A DNA stretch of 64,000 nt from Antilocapra americana (GCA_007570785.1 ML664199.1:16892523-16956522); one strand, 5' to 3'; shown: positions 20,186-32,497, numbered from the stretch's first letter. Notes: generated by a model from the sequence alone, not told the origin. Numbers and translations are program-made.

Positions 20186-20594
20186 TGATGGTGAAGAAAG
20201 CTGAGCGCCGAAGAATTGGTGCTTTTGAACTGTGGTGTTGGAGAAGACTCTTGAGAGTCCCTTGGACTACAAGAAGATCCAACTGGTCCATCCTAAAGGA
20301 GATCAGTCCTGGGTGTTCATTGGAAGGACTGATGTTGAAGCGGAAATTCCAATACTTTGGCCACCTCTTGCAAAGTGTTGACTCTCTGGAAAAGACCCTA
20401 ATGCTGGGAGGATTGGGAGCAGGAGGAGAAGGGGATGACAGAGGATGAGATGGCTGGATGGCATCACCGACTCGATGGACGTGGGTTTGGGTAGACTCTG
20501 GGAGTTGGTAATGGACAGGGAGACCTGGCGTGCTGGGATTCATAGGGTCGCAAAGTGTCAGACACGACTGAGCAACTGAACCGAACTGAACTGA
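20186..20594 (+). mobile_element. BovB 3' fragment nested in an antisense BovB
   Basis: Sense-strand BovB from the GTGAAGAAAGCTGAGCGCCG block to the terminal GAACCGAACTGAACTGAAC. It interrupts the antisense copy between 'ttgaacattctttg' and 'ccttggaattggaatg'. About a dozen target bases seem to be missing and no duplication is visible, so the insertion may not have followed the usual staggered-nick route. Confidence 0.88.
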
Positions 20595-21888
20595 ACTTCC
20601 TTGGAATTGGAATGAAAACTGACTTTTTCCAGTCCTGTGTCCACTGCTGAGTTTTCCAAATTTGCTGGCATATTGAGTACAGCACTTCACAGCATCATCT
20701 TTGAGGATTTGAAATAGCTCAACTGGAATTCCATCACCTCCACTAACTTTGTTTGTAGTGATGCTTCCTTCCTAAGGTCCACTTGACTTTGCATTCTAGG
20801 TTGTCTGGCTCTAGCCAAGTGATCACACCATCGTGGTTAACTGGGTCATGAAAATCTTTTTTGTATAGTTCTGTGTATTCTTGCCACCTCTTCTTAATAT
20901 CTTCTGTTTCTGTTAGGTCCATACCATTTCTGTCCTTTATTGTGCCCATCTTTCATGAAATATTTCCTTGGTATCTCTAATTTTCTTGGAGATCTCTTAT
21001 CTTTCTGATTCTATTGTTTCCTTCTATTTCTTTGAATTGCTCACTGAGGAAGCCTTTCTTATCTCTCCTTGCTATTCTTTGGAACTCTGCATTCAAATGG
21101 GTATATCTTCCCTTTTCTCCTTTGCCTTTAGCTTCTCTTCTTTTCTCAGCTATGTATAGTGCCTCCTCAGACAATAATTTTTGCCTTTTTCATTTCTTTT
21201 CTTTGGGGATTGTCTTGATCCCTGTCTCCTGTACAATGTCAGGAACCTCTGGCCATAGTTATTCAGACACTCTGTCTATCAGATCTAATCCCTTGAATCT
21301 ATTTGTCACTTCCACTGTATAAACGTAAGGGATTTGATTTAGGTCATACCTGAATGGTGTAGTGGTTTTCCCTACTTTATTTGATTTCAGTCTGAATTTG
21401 GCAATAAGGAGTTCATGATCTGAGCCACAATCAGCTCCCAGTCTTGTTTTTGCTACCTGTATAGAGCTTCTTCGTCTTTGGATGTAAAGAATATACTCAA
21501 TCTGATTTCCATATTGACCATCTGGTGATGTCCATGTGTAGAGTCATCTCTTGTGTTTTGGAAGAGGCTGTTTGCCATGACCAGTGTGTTCTTTTGGTAA
21601 AACTCTATTAGCCTTTGCCCTGCTTCTTTCTGTACTGCAAGGCCAAATTTTTCTGTTACTCTGCGTATTTCTTGACTTTCTGCTTTTGCATTCCAGTCCC
21701 CTATAATGAAAAGGACACCTTTTGGGGGTGTTAGTTCTAGAAGGTCTTGTAGGTCTTCATAGAACCGTTCAACTTCAGCTTCTTCAGCATTACTGGTTGG
21801 GGCATAGGCTTGGGTTACTGCGATATTAAATGGTTTTACTTGGAAAAGAACAGAGATCATTCTGTCATTTTTGAGATTGCACCCAAGT
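20595..21888 (-). mobile_element. BovB LINE, 5' half with endonuclease region (antisense)
   Basis: Continuation of the 18838-20185 copy. The minus-strand open frame 21453-21860 encodes part of the apurinic-type endonuclease, with a GDWNAK motif and the QAYAPTS block. Downstream the linker and the N-terminal RT blocks follow with frame breaks. The copy is 5' truncated at about 21888. Without the nested element it is close to 2.65 kb, most of a full BovB. Confidence 0.92.
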
Positions 21889-22734
21889 TTGCATCATGCT
21901 TTTTTCTGTTTGAATTTGATTTCCATTCAATTTCCCCCACTGAATTTTACCTGAATGTTATGCTTGAGTGGTTCTGATTGGTGATCCCTTGAACTTTTCT
22001 GCAGTACATATATATGTGTGTATAATTTATTTTCTTAATTTCCTTTGACCATAAGGCTCTATTCTTTTTCTTTTTTTTTTATTCTGGCTTAAGTTACTAT
22101 TGTGACTCTTATTAGAATACATTTCATGAAAATAATATAAATATATTTAAAAGTATGATAAACGTTGTTTAGAAGGTAAATTTGTTTGGAGATTTATTTC
22201 TTCAGGAGAAAGCTGGGGGTGTTTTATGAAACCTTGATTAGAGGGTTAAATTATCTTTGTAGTTTTTTACTTAGAGGTTTTTGCACCTTGGGGCAATGTA
22301 CCTGAATAAGCTAAAGAATGGGTGAAAGTATGTCTTTTGTAAAGAAATAGGCCCTTTTTTCAAAGGGTAACTGGAAAGGACAGAGGAAAAGAAAATAAAG
22401 ACAGACTACTGTTGTTTCCTCAAGACAGGTCAGTTTTAGAGGAAAAAATATTTATGGGAGTTGAAGATAAAGAAATTGATTGCTTAAAATTATTCATGCC
22501 TTTTACCCTTCATGCGTTACCATGTCTTTGGTATACCCAGGTACATGGTAGTCTGCACTGAAAACAGATAAAAGTCATTGAAACACATAAAATATGACAT
22601 TAAAATATGAAAATGGTGACAAAGGTCACTTGACAAAGTATTTTGTTTACTAGACAGATATGGGAGTAGTTGAGTGTGTGTGTGTGCACATGCTCGTATA
22701 TGACATTTACTGAGAGTATTCCATGTGCTAAGCA
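21889..22734. other. Intron 1 gap
   Basis: AT-rich, with poly(T) near 22060-22081 and a short (TG)n at about 22673-22687. Nothing else was recognised. Confidence 0.4.
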
Positions 22735-22955
22735 TCCGACTGCATTTGGGCTCAGTTGCTTGACTCTTTGTGACCCTATGAACCGCTGGCTGCCAGGCTC
22801 CTCTGTCCATTGGATTCTCTGGGCAAGAACACTGGAGTGGGTTGCCATGCCCTTCTCCAGAGGATCTTGCTGATCCAGGGATTGAACCTGAGTCTCTTAT
22901 ATCACCTATTTTGGCAGGTGGGTTTCTTACCACTAGCACCACCTGGGAAGCCCCA
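22735..22955 (-). repeat. Bov-tA SINE
   Basis: Antisense, nearly complete: tail side GCTCAGTTGCTTGACTCTTT, body GGGTTGCCATGCCCTTCTCC, head CACCTGGGAAGCCCC. Confidence 0.87.
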
Positions 22956-23124
22956 TACACAAACAGTCAGGTTTAAAAATCAGCTTTAGGGCAATAACCT
23001 CTATTGTTTACAGTGTATTAAATGGAAGAGAGTTGTTTTCAAGTCATTAAGTTGTGAGAGTACATGCATACTACTGGCTTATCAAGGCCTAGTACGTGGG
23101 ACAAACCCCTCGTCACATATTTGC

Positions 23125-23330
23125 ACATATATACACTGACATTTGCTGAGGATTTAGGATGTGCCAAGCTCTGTTCTCATTTAATCCTCAACCCTATGAC
23201 CTCAACCAGCTTCCTCATTTAACAAAGGAGAAATTAAGACATAGTGAAGTAACTTTTCCAGGTTACAATGAGTTAAGTGGTAGTAGTGGGATTTGAACCG
23301 TGACCAGGGCCCATATTGTTAGTTACTATA
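23125..23330 (-). repeat. MIR SINE, antisense
   Basis: Order 'gatgtgccaagctctgttctcatttaatcctc', 'ctcatttaacaaaggagaaatt', 'gtaacttttccaggtt' and 'agtgggatttgaacc', the reverse complement of the MIR core and tRNA-like half. Confidence 0.75.
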
Positions 23331-24334
23331 TCCTATTGCTCCTCCTCTCAATGCCCTTTCCATATTTATTTTGCCTTCCTCCTAACCTACGCACTTAGCA
23401 TGTACATAAACTGATGCAGAACATCTGGACCTGGACATCTAGATCATCCCAGGTGACCCTAAGGATGTTTTTATGGTCATTTTGGTTCCAAGGACATTTG
23501 ACCTGGTCAGTAAGCGATCGGCTCATTCAAAACTGCAGTCTCTGACTCTGTTACTTGTTGGTACTGGCACCAGTCTGTGTGTGTCTGTGTCTCACAGAAC
23601 TTCTCACAGTTTTCTAGTGGCTTACCTAAGAAATAAATACAAACCATTAGCTTTTTGTCCAAGTCATAATAATAGTGTAGAAATTATTGACAATAAATAA
23701 TAAAAACTTAAAAGAATTAATAATATAAAATGAAAAATAAAGAGATCTTTTAAAAGTGTAGAATAATAAAAATCTTAGTGAACACTGGCTTGTTAGAAAT
23801 AATGGTTATGAAAGTAAATTTACCATGGAGGAAGATATAAAGACATATAATATGGACAAAATATAGATTGATAAATTGTCATTAAAATATTTAAATAAAC
23901 TATTCTTAATGAAATTTGCTTAAATTATATAAAAATTAGTATGGAAAATGACTGTCCTGTCCTGATAGAAATTTGATCAGTGAATTGAATTAGCTTGATA
24001 GAGCTTATGACAGAAAATACTTTCTAGCCAAAAACGTTTGCTATATTTATATTTAGGATGTTTGAATTTAAATCATCCTTGGTGACAAAATTGTAGTGAA
24101 AATGTTCCAGGAGTCAAATATACTCTGCCTTGTTCTCAAATACACATACCCTAATTTGCAAACAGATTGCATTTCAAGAAATAGTTTATAAGTTGGTTGT
24201 TTGAAACCCAGGAAAGTTATTTATGGAAATGGTATTACAAATAGTGGGTTTACTTCTCAGACCCTTCTGCAAAGTCCACACATAGAGCTGTAGCCTTGTT
24301 GACAGAAATAATCAATAAGCAATCTATAATAGTA
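23331..24334. other. Intron 1 gap, AT-rich
   Basis: No coding exon or confident repeat was seen. Confidence 0.4.
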
Positions 24335-24617
24335 GTAGGAAAGAGTTTTATTTCAGCCAAACTAAGGTCTATAGCCTGGGAGACAACCCCTCAGATAATT
24401 CTAAGGAACTACTCTGGAGAAGCATGATTTCCAGCACAGGTTTATATCTTATCAAAGCAAAGAACGTCTAACAGATTAGGGATTCATTCCTTCAAGATTT
24501 CAAAGAAATAGATTGGCATGTACACAGTGAGTCACTAATCTTAGCACTGGAAGAAAGTCTTATCATCGAAGGCGCACCAGCACTGGTGTCCCAGAAAGGG
24601 AGAGATTTAACCTTTAT
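24335..24617. repeat. Unclassified interspersed-repeat-like segment
   Basis: 'gagttttatttcagccaaactaagg ... gcctgggagacaacccctcagat' resembles an artiodactyl interspersed repeat that I have seen but cannot name with confidence. It ends against a CHR SINE. Confidence 0.3.
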
Positions 24618-24756
24618 TATTTATTTAATTAATTTATTATCTTTTGGCTACATTGTATGGCATACAGGATCTTATTTCCCCAACCATGGATGTAACCCAT
24701 GCCCCTTGCAGTGGAAGTGCAGAGTCTTAACCACTTGATGGACAAGGAAGTCCCTT
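24618..24756 (-). repeat. CHR-type SINE, partial
   Basis: Antisense: 'ttttggctacattgtatgg', 'ccccaaccatggatgtaaccc', 'gtgcagagtcttaaccacttg' and terminal AGTCCC. Confidence 0.75.
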
Positions 24757-24994
24757 AATCTTTATTTTTAACATGAATATACTTTACTTCTTAGTAATAT
24801 GCCCTTTTATTTAATAGTTAAAGCACATATACAGTGTATGTTTGATAAGCCACAAATATGCTGTTTTAGTTAGGACAGAAGTCAAGTTAACTCTTGGATG
24901 AGCCAGCATGATTTCCCCATACTTCAGTATGTGGACATTTCTTCCATCAGGCTGCAGCTGCTCTCCATTGCTGCACTTCCATGCCTTCCATTTT

Positions 24995-25660
24995 TTTAAA
25001 AAATAATTTTTTGTTGTTTTAGAGCAGTTTTAGAATTATAGAAAAGTTAGAAAAATACTACAGAGAATTCTCGTATACTCCACATCCAGTTTCCCCTATG
25101 ATAAACGTCTTCCATCGTACAGTACCTTTGTCAGAACTGGTGAGCTAACATTGATACATTATTTTTAACTAAAATCTAAAATCTATTATATGTTTTCTAA
25201 AGTCTTCTTGGGTTCAGGATTCATCTAGGCTACGACGTTGCATTTAGTCATTTTGTCCTCTTAGGTTTCTTTCTGCAAGTCTGATAGTTTCTCAGACTTG
25301 CCTTGTTTTCCATGACCTTGGCAGTTTGGGGGAGTGGTTTGAGGCTAGGTACCTTGTACAGTGCTCCCAAACTGGGATTTGTCTAGTATTTTTGTTATAA
25401 GACCAAGGTTGTGGGTTATCAGGAGGAAGACCGTAGAGATAAAGTGCTTTTTTCTTCACACTGTATCAAATGTACACACTATCAACATGACTTAGCACTG
25501 TTGATGTTAACCTTGATGACCTGGCTGAGACAGTGGTTGTCCACTCTTAAGTTACTCTTTTTTTTTCCACCTCCCTTTCTCTCTTTTGCTTTATCGCCAC
25601 ATTCTCAAGAAGCTCCATGTTTTTTCCCATCAACTTCTGCTGAGTGGGGGCTTTAGGATG
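24995..25660 (-). repeat. Old L1M 3' end, antisense (longest copy)
   Basis: Starts at a T-rich edge and runs 'gagcagttttagaattatag', 'ccagtttcccctatgataaac', 'catgaccttggcagtttggggg', 'gttatcaggaggaagaccgtagag', 'ctatcaacatgacttagcac', 'ttgatgacctggctgagac'. This is the same course as 8795-9130, but it extends further. Confidence 0.65.
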
Positions 25661-26264
25661 AGGGTCAGCGGAATAGGGGACTGACCTGTGTTTTTAGAGT
25701 ATTCGTATCTATGGCATGGTTTATCATGTTCCTATACATAATTAGTTATTGAGAATAATATAATCTGTAACTTTGAAAGAGGAACTGATTAAGCAGAGTG
25801 TATAGATGGTTTACCAATGCTCAGGTGAATACTAACAACACTTGTAGAAGTGGATTGTGGAAATATGCTAGTTTACCTGTACATTAGAACTTCAACAGTT
25901 CATTTTGATGGTGTTGACTCAGATTAGAATGGGAGTACCTTACTGGACTACAACAATAAATAGCAGTTTTCTTTAAGATTTCTTAAAATGAAAATTGAGA
26001 TGAATTACTCAATAGTTTGGTTAGAAACCACATGATTTAGGTGTACCTGATTTTCCTATATAGACAGGTAGGTGGAAAAGTTTGGTTTTAGAGGTTGAAA
26101 ATTTTAATACATTAAAGGCAAGAAATGTGACTAATTATCTTTCTCATTTTTTTCCCTATGGCATTTCATTTGTAATTCTGTTCTACTTCTTGTTTTTCAC
26201 TTCTCCAAATCTGTTCTTTTTTCAACTATACTTATTTGTATACACATATCTCTGTCTCTAACTT
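25661..26264. other. Intron 1 gap
   Basis: No coding exon or confident repeat was seen. Confidence 0.4.
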
Positions 26265-26420
26265 GACAATAAGGCTGCTGCAGCTGCTGCTAAGTCGCTT
26301 CAGTCGTGTCCTACTCTGTGTGACTCCATAGACGGCAGCCCACCAGGCTCCTCTCTGCCTGAGATTCTCCAGGCAAGAATACTGGAGTGGGTTGCCACTT
26401 CCTTCTCCGAGACAATAAGG
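26265..26420 (-). repeat. Truncated Bov-tA SINE with 10-bp target-site duplication
   Basis: GACAATAAGG at 26265-26274 and 26411-26420 flanks an antisense SINE that has a (CTG)n-like 3' edge (GCTGCTGCAGCTGCTGCTAA) and ends at CTTCTCCGA. The tRNA-like head is missing. Confidence 0.9.
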
Positions 26421-27175
26421 ATGGCATTTTAAAGGTCAAGCTAGTTTGTTTTTATATCCCGTGCAGGCTGTGCTTCTGATATGGACCCCCATGTATCTCA
26501 AATTAAATTGAAGTGCTAACAGATAATTGGCTTAGAGAAGAAACAGTAGTATCAGGGCTGTTTAGACTGTTTGAAAGATGCCATGCTGTGTAGCGCCAGG
26601 GGACAGATGCTAGGTGGATGGTGAAAGGTGGAGGTGAGGCAAAATTTTATTCCACAGAAGGAAGACCTTTCTAACAGGTAAAGATGTTTAAAGTCATTAA
26701 GGGCTACTTTGTAAGGTAATGACTGGATGGCTTCCTGCATTCAAAATTGACACATGCAGTCAAATCCCAGGATGAAGGGGATACAGTTTAATATGAAATT
26801 TTGATTTTTTATGAAAAGACGCTGATGTTTAAAATCCATCATATGGTTTCTTTAAATACTAATGCTTCTTTGTAGATTTAAAGTATGATTTTCTTTGCAA
26901 ATATTCACCTCAGAGTGCCTCAGAGTGCCTGCCTGACACATCTTTTCACAATGCAAGGTCTGGTTGCAGCTGGTTGAACCTGGACTGAGTGGCATATTGT
27001 ATTTGAGTCACTCATGACCGAAGTGGCTGATATCTGTCCCAGTTTCTAGAGCAGTATGTCTGTAAAAATCCTGCATGTGTCACAACAGTTTCCCTTCTCT
27101 TTAGCAAGCAGGGTGGAAGCAGCGCAGAGAGGCCATGGAAGCTCATGGAAGCATCATCTCCAATACAAGCCCAGT
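26421..27175. other. Intron 1 gap
   Basis: A small tandem duplication of CCTCAGAGTG lies at about 26909-26928. Otherwise nothing was recognised. Confidence 0.4.
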
Positions 27176-27484
27176 CCTGAGAGTGCTCTGCTGCTGCGGC
27201 TGTTGCTGCTGCTGTCACTTCAGTTGTGTCCAACTCTGTGCAACCGCAAGAATGGCAGCCCACCAGGCTCCCCTGTCCCTGGGATTCTCCAGGCAAGAAT
27301 ACTGAAGTGGGTTGCCATTTCCTTCTCCAATGTGTGAAAGTGAAAAGTGAAGTGAAGTCGCTCAGTTGTGCCTGGCTCCTAGCGACCCCAAGGACTGCAG
27401 CCTACAAAGCCCCTCTGTCCATGAGATTTTCCAGGCAAGAGTACTGGAGTGGGTTGCCCTTGCCTTCTCCGCCTGAGAGTGCTC
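27176..27484 (-). repeat. Two tandem Bov-tA fragments within one target-site duplication
   Basis: The exact 13-bp repeat CCTGAGAGTGCTC (27176-27188 and 27472-27484) flanks a pair of antisense, head-less SINE fragments. One is at 27189-27330, with a (CTG)n-like 3' edge, and the other at 27340-27471. They share orientation and truncation points near CCTTCTCC. Confidence 0.88.
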
Positions 27485-27732
27485 AGTTCCAGCCAGTGAT
27501 GATCAACTGCAGAAAATGTAGCCACATTCACTTTTTTCTATATGGACCTCCCTCTGTTACACAGTATGCTTCAAACTGGGGATCAGGATTTTCAGAAAGA
27601 CTCTGGGAAAATTCCAAGTGTATTATACAGCTTTAAACAGTTAGTTCTTGCATGGTTCACTGCTTCAGAAAGCTAATGGGCTGGAGGTCCCGACACTTCT
27701 TGATACACATTCCTTCTAAGGCTTTAAAATAA

Positions 27733-28598
27733 ATAACTTACATGCAGAGTACATCATGAGAAACGCTGGGCTGGAAGAAGCATAAGCTGGAATCAAGATC
27801 GCCAGGAGAAATATCAATAACCTCAGATATGCAGATGACACCACCCTTATGGCAGAAAATGAAGAGGAACTAAAAAGTCTCTTGCTGAAAGTGAAAGAGG
27901 AGAGTGAAAAAGTTGGCTGTAAGCTCAACATTCAGAAAACTAAGATCATGGCATCTGGGCCCATCATTTCATGGGAAATAGACAGGGAAACAGAGGAAAC
28001 AGTGTCAGACTAGTTTTTTGGGCTCCAAAATCACTGCAGATGGTGATTGCAGCCATGAAATTAAAAGACACTCCTTGGAAGGAAAGTTATGACCAACCTA
28101 GATAGCATATTGAAATGCAGAGACATCACTTTGTCAACAAAGGTCTGTCTAGTCAAGGCTATGGTTTTTCCAGTAGTCATGTATGGATGTGAGAGTTGGA
28201 CGGTGATGAAAGCTGAGTGACGAAGAATTGATGCTTTTGAAGTGTGGTGTTGGAGAAGACTCTTGAGAGTCCCTTGGACTGCAAGGAGATCCAACCAGTC
28301 CATCCTAAAGGAGATCAGTCCTGGGTGTTCATTGGAAGGACTGATGTTGAAGCTAAAACTCCAATACTTTGGCTACCTCATGCAAAGAGTTGACTCAATG
28401 GAAAAGACCCTGATGCTGGGAAGGATTGGGGGCAGAAGGAGAAGGGGACAGCAGAGGATGAGATGGCTGGATGGCATCACTGACTCAGTGAACATGGGTT
28501 TGGGTAGACTCCAGGAGTTGGTGATGGACAAGCAGGCCTGGAGTGCTGCGATTCTTGGGCTCACAAAGAGTCGGACATGATTGAGTGACTGAACTGGC
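27733..28598 (+). mobile_element. BovB LINE fragment, RT C-terminal part to 3' end
   Basis: 5' truncated just before the AEYIMRNAGLEEA block. It passes through the YADD motif (about 27829) and the SWT/KKAE-like block to the terminus at about 28597 (GATTGAGTGACTGAACTGG). Stops and shifts interrupt it (for example a TAA within the EEA-AGIK block). The open frame 28242-28580 covers the C-terminal region. Confidence 0.92.
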
Positions 28599-28654
28599 TG
28601 TGGTTGAGGGGCCCAGTAAACAACACCACTCTTTGTGATATGAATTATTGACAA

Positions 28655-28755
28655 GTCCACTCCAGTATTCTTGCCCAGAGAGTCCCATGGACAGAGGAGC
28701 CTGGCGGGCTATAGTCGGATGCTACTGAAATGACTTAGCACGCAGACACACACAC
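28655..28755 (+). repeat. Bov-tA SINE, 5' truncated
   Basis: Only the last 100 bp are present: TCCACTCCAGTATTCTTGCC to GACTTAGCACGCAGACAC with a CA-rich end. Confidence 0.8.
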
Positions 28756-29111
28756 GAGTAAGGCAGAGTTTTGAGGATGTGGTGTCAGTCTTCAGGCAAG
28801 TGAACTTTATAATGATCTATACTGCAGAGCTGAACACAGCACCTCAGACACCAACAGGGCTTCCGCTATGGGCAGAGCAGAAGGGGTGATTCCTTTGAGT
28901 AGTTCCCAGAAAGAAAAGGAGGAAGCTCCTGGGCTATGTATGCTTCTCCTTCCAGACTTACCCATTGGACTGCATATCCCCAACAAGGAGTCAGGAACAG
29001 GTAAAGAGTGGCCAGGAATGACATACGAATGGATATTTCTCCTCATTATGGGAACTATTACAAGGGCAAAGAAACTTTCTCCTCCAGAAATAAGCTGTAA
29101 AATCTACAGCA
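28756..29111. other. Intron 1 gap
   Basis: No coding exon or confident repeat. The open frame here shows no known domain. Confidence 0.4.
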
Positions 29112-29332
29112 CGCATGCATGCTCAGTAGGTCAGTCGTGTCCGACTCTTGGCAACCCCATGGTCTGTAGCCTGCCAGGCTCCTCTGTCCATAGAGTTTGC
29201 CAGGCAAGAATACTGGAGTGGGTTGCCATGCCCTCCTCCAAGGGATCCTCCCGACCCAGGGATTGAACCACATCTCTTGCATCTCCTGCTTTGGGAGGTG
29301 GATTCATTACCATTCAGTCACTTGGGAAGCAC
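29112..29332 (-). repeat. Bov-tA SINE
   Basis: Antisense and complete in outline, from GGTCAGTCGTGTCCGACTC to CACTTGGGAAGCAC. Confidence 0.88.
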
Positions 29333-30005
29333 TTGCCGCCATTATCACTATGTAATTTATAACATTTCCATCACCCCCCACCAAAGAATCCCTGCCCCAC
29401 AGTTCCCTTCATTCCCTATTCCTCACCTGCCCCATCCCTTAGGGATGTCATGGCCAAGGTGTCTGCGATTTCCTTGGGCTTTCCCTCATGGTTTCAAGAC
29501 AGCTGTTGTAGCTCCAGTCATTACATTCACCATACAGTTAGGAGGAGAGTGCACAAAGATGGATCCCTGGCTGAGTCAGCCCGTGTAAATGAGCTTTCTT
29601 GAAAGCTTCAGCCGATGTCTCAGCTTACATCTCATGCTCCCCACCCCCTTAGAAGGAAGATTGGGAAATGCAGAAGAGCATGTTGCTGCCCCAAAGTAAC
29701 ATGAGAATTCTGTTAGAAAAGAAGGGGAAAGTGGATTTTGTGTAGGCAACTAACGGTGTCTGCCACAGATACTCATTTATTAATTACATTTAACAGCATA
29801 ATAATTACATTTGGTATTATTTTTCATGTCTTGATGCACAAGGACATATTTCAGAAAACCTTTGATTTTCATGGTTTCAGTCTCAAAGCATTTCATTTAT
29901 AACCAAGACAACCTGAATTTCTGTTAAGTACATATTGAATCTTTCATATATGATTTATCTCAGTCTTATGTTTTTTCAACTGAATCACTGCTTATAGCAA
30001 TGGGT
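29333..30005. other. Intron 1 gap
   Basis: 29340-29440 may hold a degraded L1M 3' remnant; the rest is unrecognised. Confidence 0.35.
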
Positions 30006-30298
30006 AAATCAGTCCTGGGTGTTCATTGGAAGGACTGATGTTGAAGCTGAAACTCCAATACTTTGGCCACCTCATGCAAAGAGCTGACTCATTTGAAAAG
30101 ACCCTGATGCTGGGAAAGATTGAGGGCAGGAGGAGAAGGGGATGACAGAAGATGAGATGGTTGGATGGCATCACCGACTCAATGGACAAAGGTTTGGGTG
30201 GACACCGGAAGGTGGTGATGGACAGGGAGGCCTGGAGTGCTTCGGTTTATGGGTCACAAAGAGTCAGACATGACTGAGCGACTGAACTGAACTGAACA
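30006..30298 (+). mobile_element. BovB 3' end fragment
   Basis: Last 290 bp of BovB, from AATCAGTCCTGGGTGTTCAT to GACTGAACTGAACTGAAC. Short 5'-truncated insertion. Confidence 0.92.
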
Positions 30299-30884
30299 CT
30301 TGTATTATCTACCCAATTTGTCAAGCAGTATGAACTTAGCCTACAACTAATTCTCTTGAATGTAAAGGACAGTCCTTTAGTTCTACTGTATTAAGATTTG
30401 TCTGATAAATGTGTGTGTGCCCTTACCATTCATGGTTACAAATACAGTCACCATATCCTATTCTACTCTCCTAGTCCCAAGTTCTCTAAGTTCTGTAAGA
30501 CAACTATTTAAAACATTTCTTTTTTAAAGTTTTATTGTCATTAAGCCAATATTTATAAGCAACATACTCATATTACTATTTCTTAATTTGTCAACTTAAG
30601 CATTAGTTAGTGACTTTTTGCTATCCTTTATAGTATATAGTATATAAATACACAGACACATACACCAAACACTCTACATTATCCTTTAGATAAAGTAGTA
30701 AAGTTATACTAGAATCAACACAATTCTTTTAATTTTTTCCAGCATCAAGTGCAGTAAATTTATCATCATCACTTTGAAGTGAAATTTAAATTCTAATCAA
30801 TATAGTTGCAGGTATATTTGCAATGTTAATAATACATTATTACAGAACAATAAAGCATTTCACTTAAATATTTATCAGCTGGTT
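30299..30884. other. Intron 1 gap, AT-rich
   Basis: No coding exon or confident repeat was seen. Confidence 0.4.
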
Positions 30885-31620
30885 GTTCTATCATTCAACA
30901 ACTATGTTTTCATTTATTCAACAACTATGTGCAAAGGTCTGGTCTAGATGTTGGGGACACGGAGGTGAATGAGACAGAGAAAATTTGGCCCAAATATAAT
31001 TTACAGTGTAGACAGGAAATTTTAAAAAGTAAACAAATCCATAATAGTACCATATGGTAATTGGTGTTATGCATATCCCAGAAACATCTAGGGGTGCACT
31101 GCTGTTTTAGAGAAATTTGGTTAGGGAATACTCCGCTGTGGAGATGACATTGGTGCAGAGACATGAGCAATGAGAAGGAGCCAGTTGTGAGGAGAGCAGA
31201 GGGAATACCATTTCAGGCAGAGGGAACAGTAAATGCAAAGGCTCTGGGGCAGGAATACGCTTGGCATGTTGAGGGGCACAAAGAAGAAAAATTTGGCTGG
31301 AATGGAATGAGCAAAGGAGAGTCCTAAGAGATGAGACAGAGATTAGAAAGGGAACTTGAGGCTATGGTAACCAGAGTATATTTTATTTGAGTGTAATGGG
31401 AAGCCACCAGAGAGTTTTAAGGTGTGGAAGCAGTGATTTCACTTAAGGAAAGAAAACCACTGTGGCTGCTTTATGGAGACTAGACTGTGAGAGGACAGAG
31501 CTAGAGGTAAAGAGACTAGTGAAGGGGGCATTGCTGTGGGTCACTTGAGAGATTAGGATAACCAGGACTAGGCTATAAAGACATTATTCATCTTTCTAGA
31601 AACAGTTGAAACAGAAACTT
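30885..31620. repeat. L2-like ancient repeat
   Basis: Order 'tcattcaacaactatg', 'agatgttggggacacggagg', 'ggagatgacattggtgcagagac', 'caggcagagggaacagtaaatgc', 'aatgggaagccaccagagag'. This chain is familiar from ancient L2-type sequence. Two stacked copies of the 'ttcaacaactatg' start lie at 30894 and 30918. Family name tentative. Confidence 0.45.
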
Positions 31621-31929
31621 TTTTTTAGAAAGTCTTAAATGAAATTTGAGACTAGAAATAATTGGTAAAATGAGTGCAATGACATGGTTTTGAATATTTG
31701 ACCATGTATGGTATCCGAATAAACCGTGATCTTGATTTGGGGACTTGGCACATGTTCTTCCATTTGTAATATTATTCCATTCTCATCATACTAAATTTTA
31801 CTCATCATCCAAGTCTCAATTCTAAACATATTTTCAATAAATCTTCCCTAAAATCACCCAATGGCTGTCATTTGTTTGTCCTATGAATTCCCACTTGCAT
31901 CCTGATTTATGCATTTTACAACTCATAAT

Positions 31930-32480
31930 TGTTCTGTTTTATTTATTAAAAATTTCCCCCCATTTTTATTGAAATATAATTGATAGTACTGTATACATTT
32001 TGGGGGGCTTCCCAGGTGGCTCAGTGGTAAAGAACCTGCCTGCCAATGCAGGATACAGAGGTTCGATCCCTGGGTCAGAAAGATCACCTGGAGAAGGAAA
32101 TGGCAACCCACTCCACTATTCTTACCTGGGAAATCCCATGGACAGAAGAGCCTGGCATGCTACAGTCCATGGACCTGCAAAGAGCTGGACATGATTCAGA
32201 GATGAAACGATAACTGTGTAAGTTTAAGGTATATATCATAATGATGTGACATATACATCATGAAATTATTATCATAGTAAATTTAGTAGTGAATATCCAT
32301 CATCTCATATAGGTGCAAAATTAAATGAAAAAGATTTTTTGCCTTGTGAAACTCTAAGGATTTATTCTCTTAATGACTTTCATATGTTAATTATATTTAT
32401 CATGTTGTATATTATATTTCTGGTACTTAATTATTTTATAATGGAAAATTTGGATCTGTTGTGTTCTACATTTTAACTAC
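31930..32480 (-). repeat. Old L1M 3' end, antisense, split by a SINE
   Basis: 'tttttattgaaatataattgat' marks the 3' edge. After a SINE (32006-32212) the L1 resumes with 'gtaagtttaaggtatatatc' and 'aatatccatcatctcatatagg'. Confidence 0.6.
32006..32212 (+). repeat. Bov-tA SINE inserted into L1M
   Basis: Full head-to-tail copy (GGGCTTCCCAGGTGGCTCAG to GGACATGATTCAGAGATGA). A rough duplication of 'gatagtactgtata' and 'gataactgtgta' lies at its edges. Confidence 0.88.
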
Positions 32481-32497
32481 CATTTTGTGTGTCTTCC

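Noticed and set aside
27189..27215. (CTG)n run as a trinucleotide expansion locus
   Set aside because: It is the short 3' edge of a SINE with interruptions, also seen at 26275; no long pure repeat.
28868..29266. 132-codon + strand frame
   Set aside because: Its second half is an antisense SINE, and the first half shows no domain or splice support.
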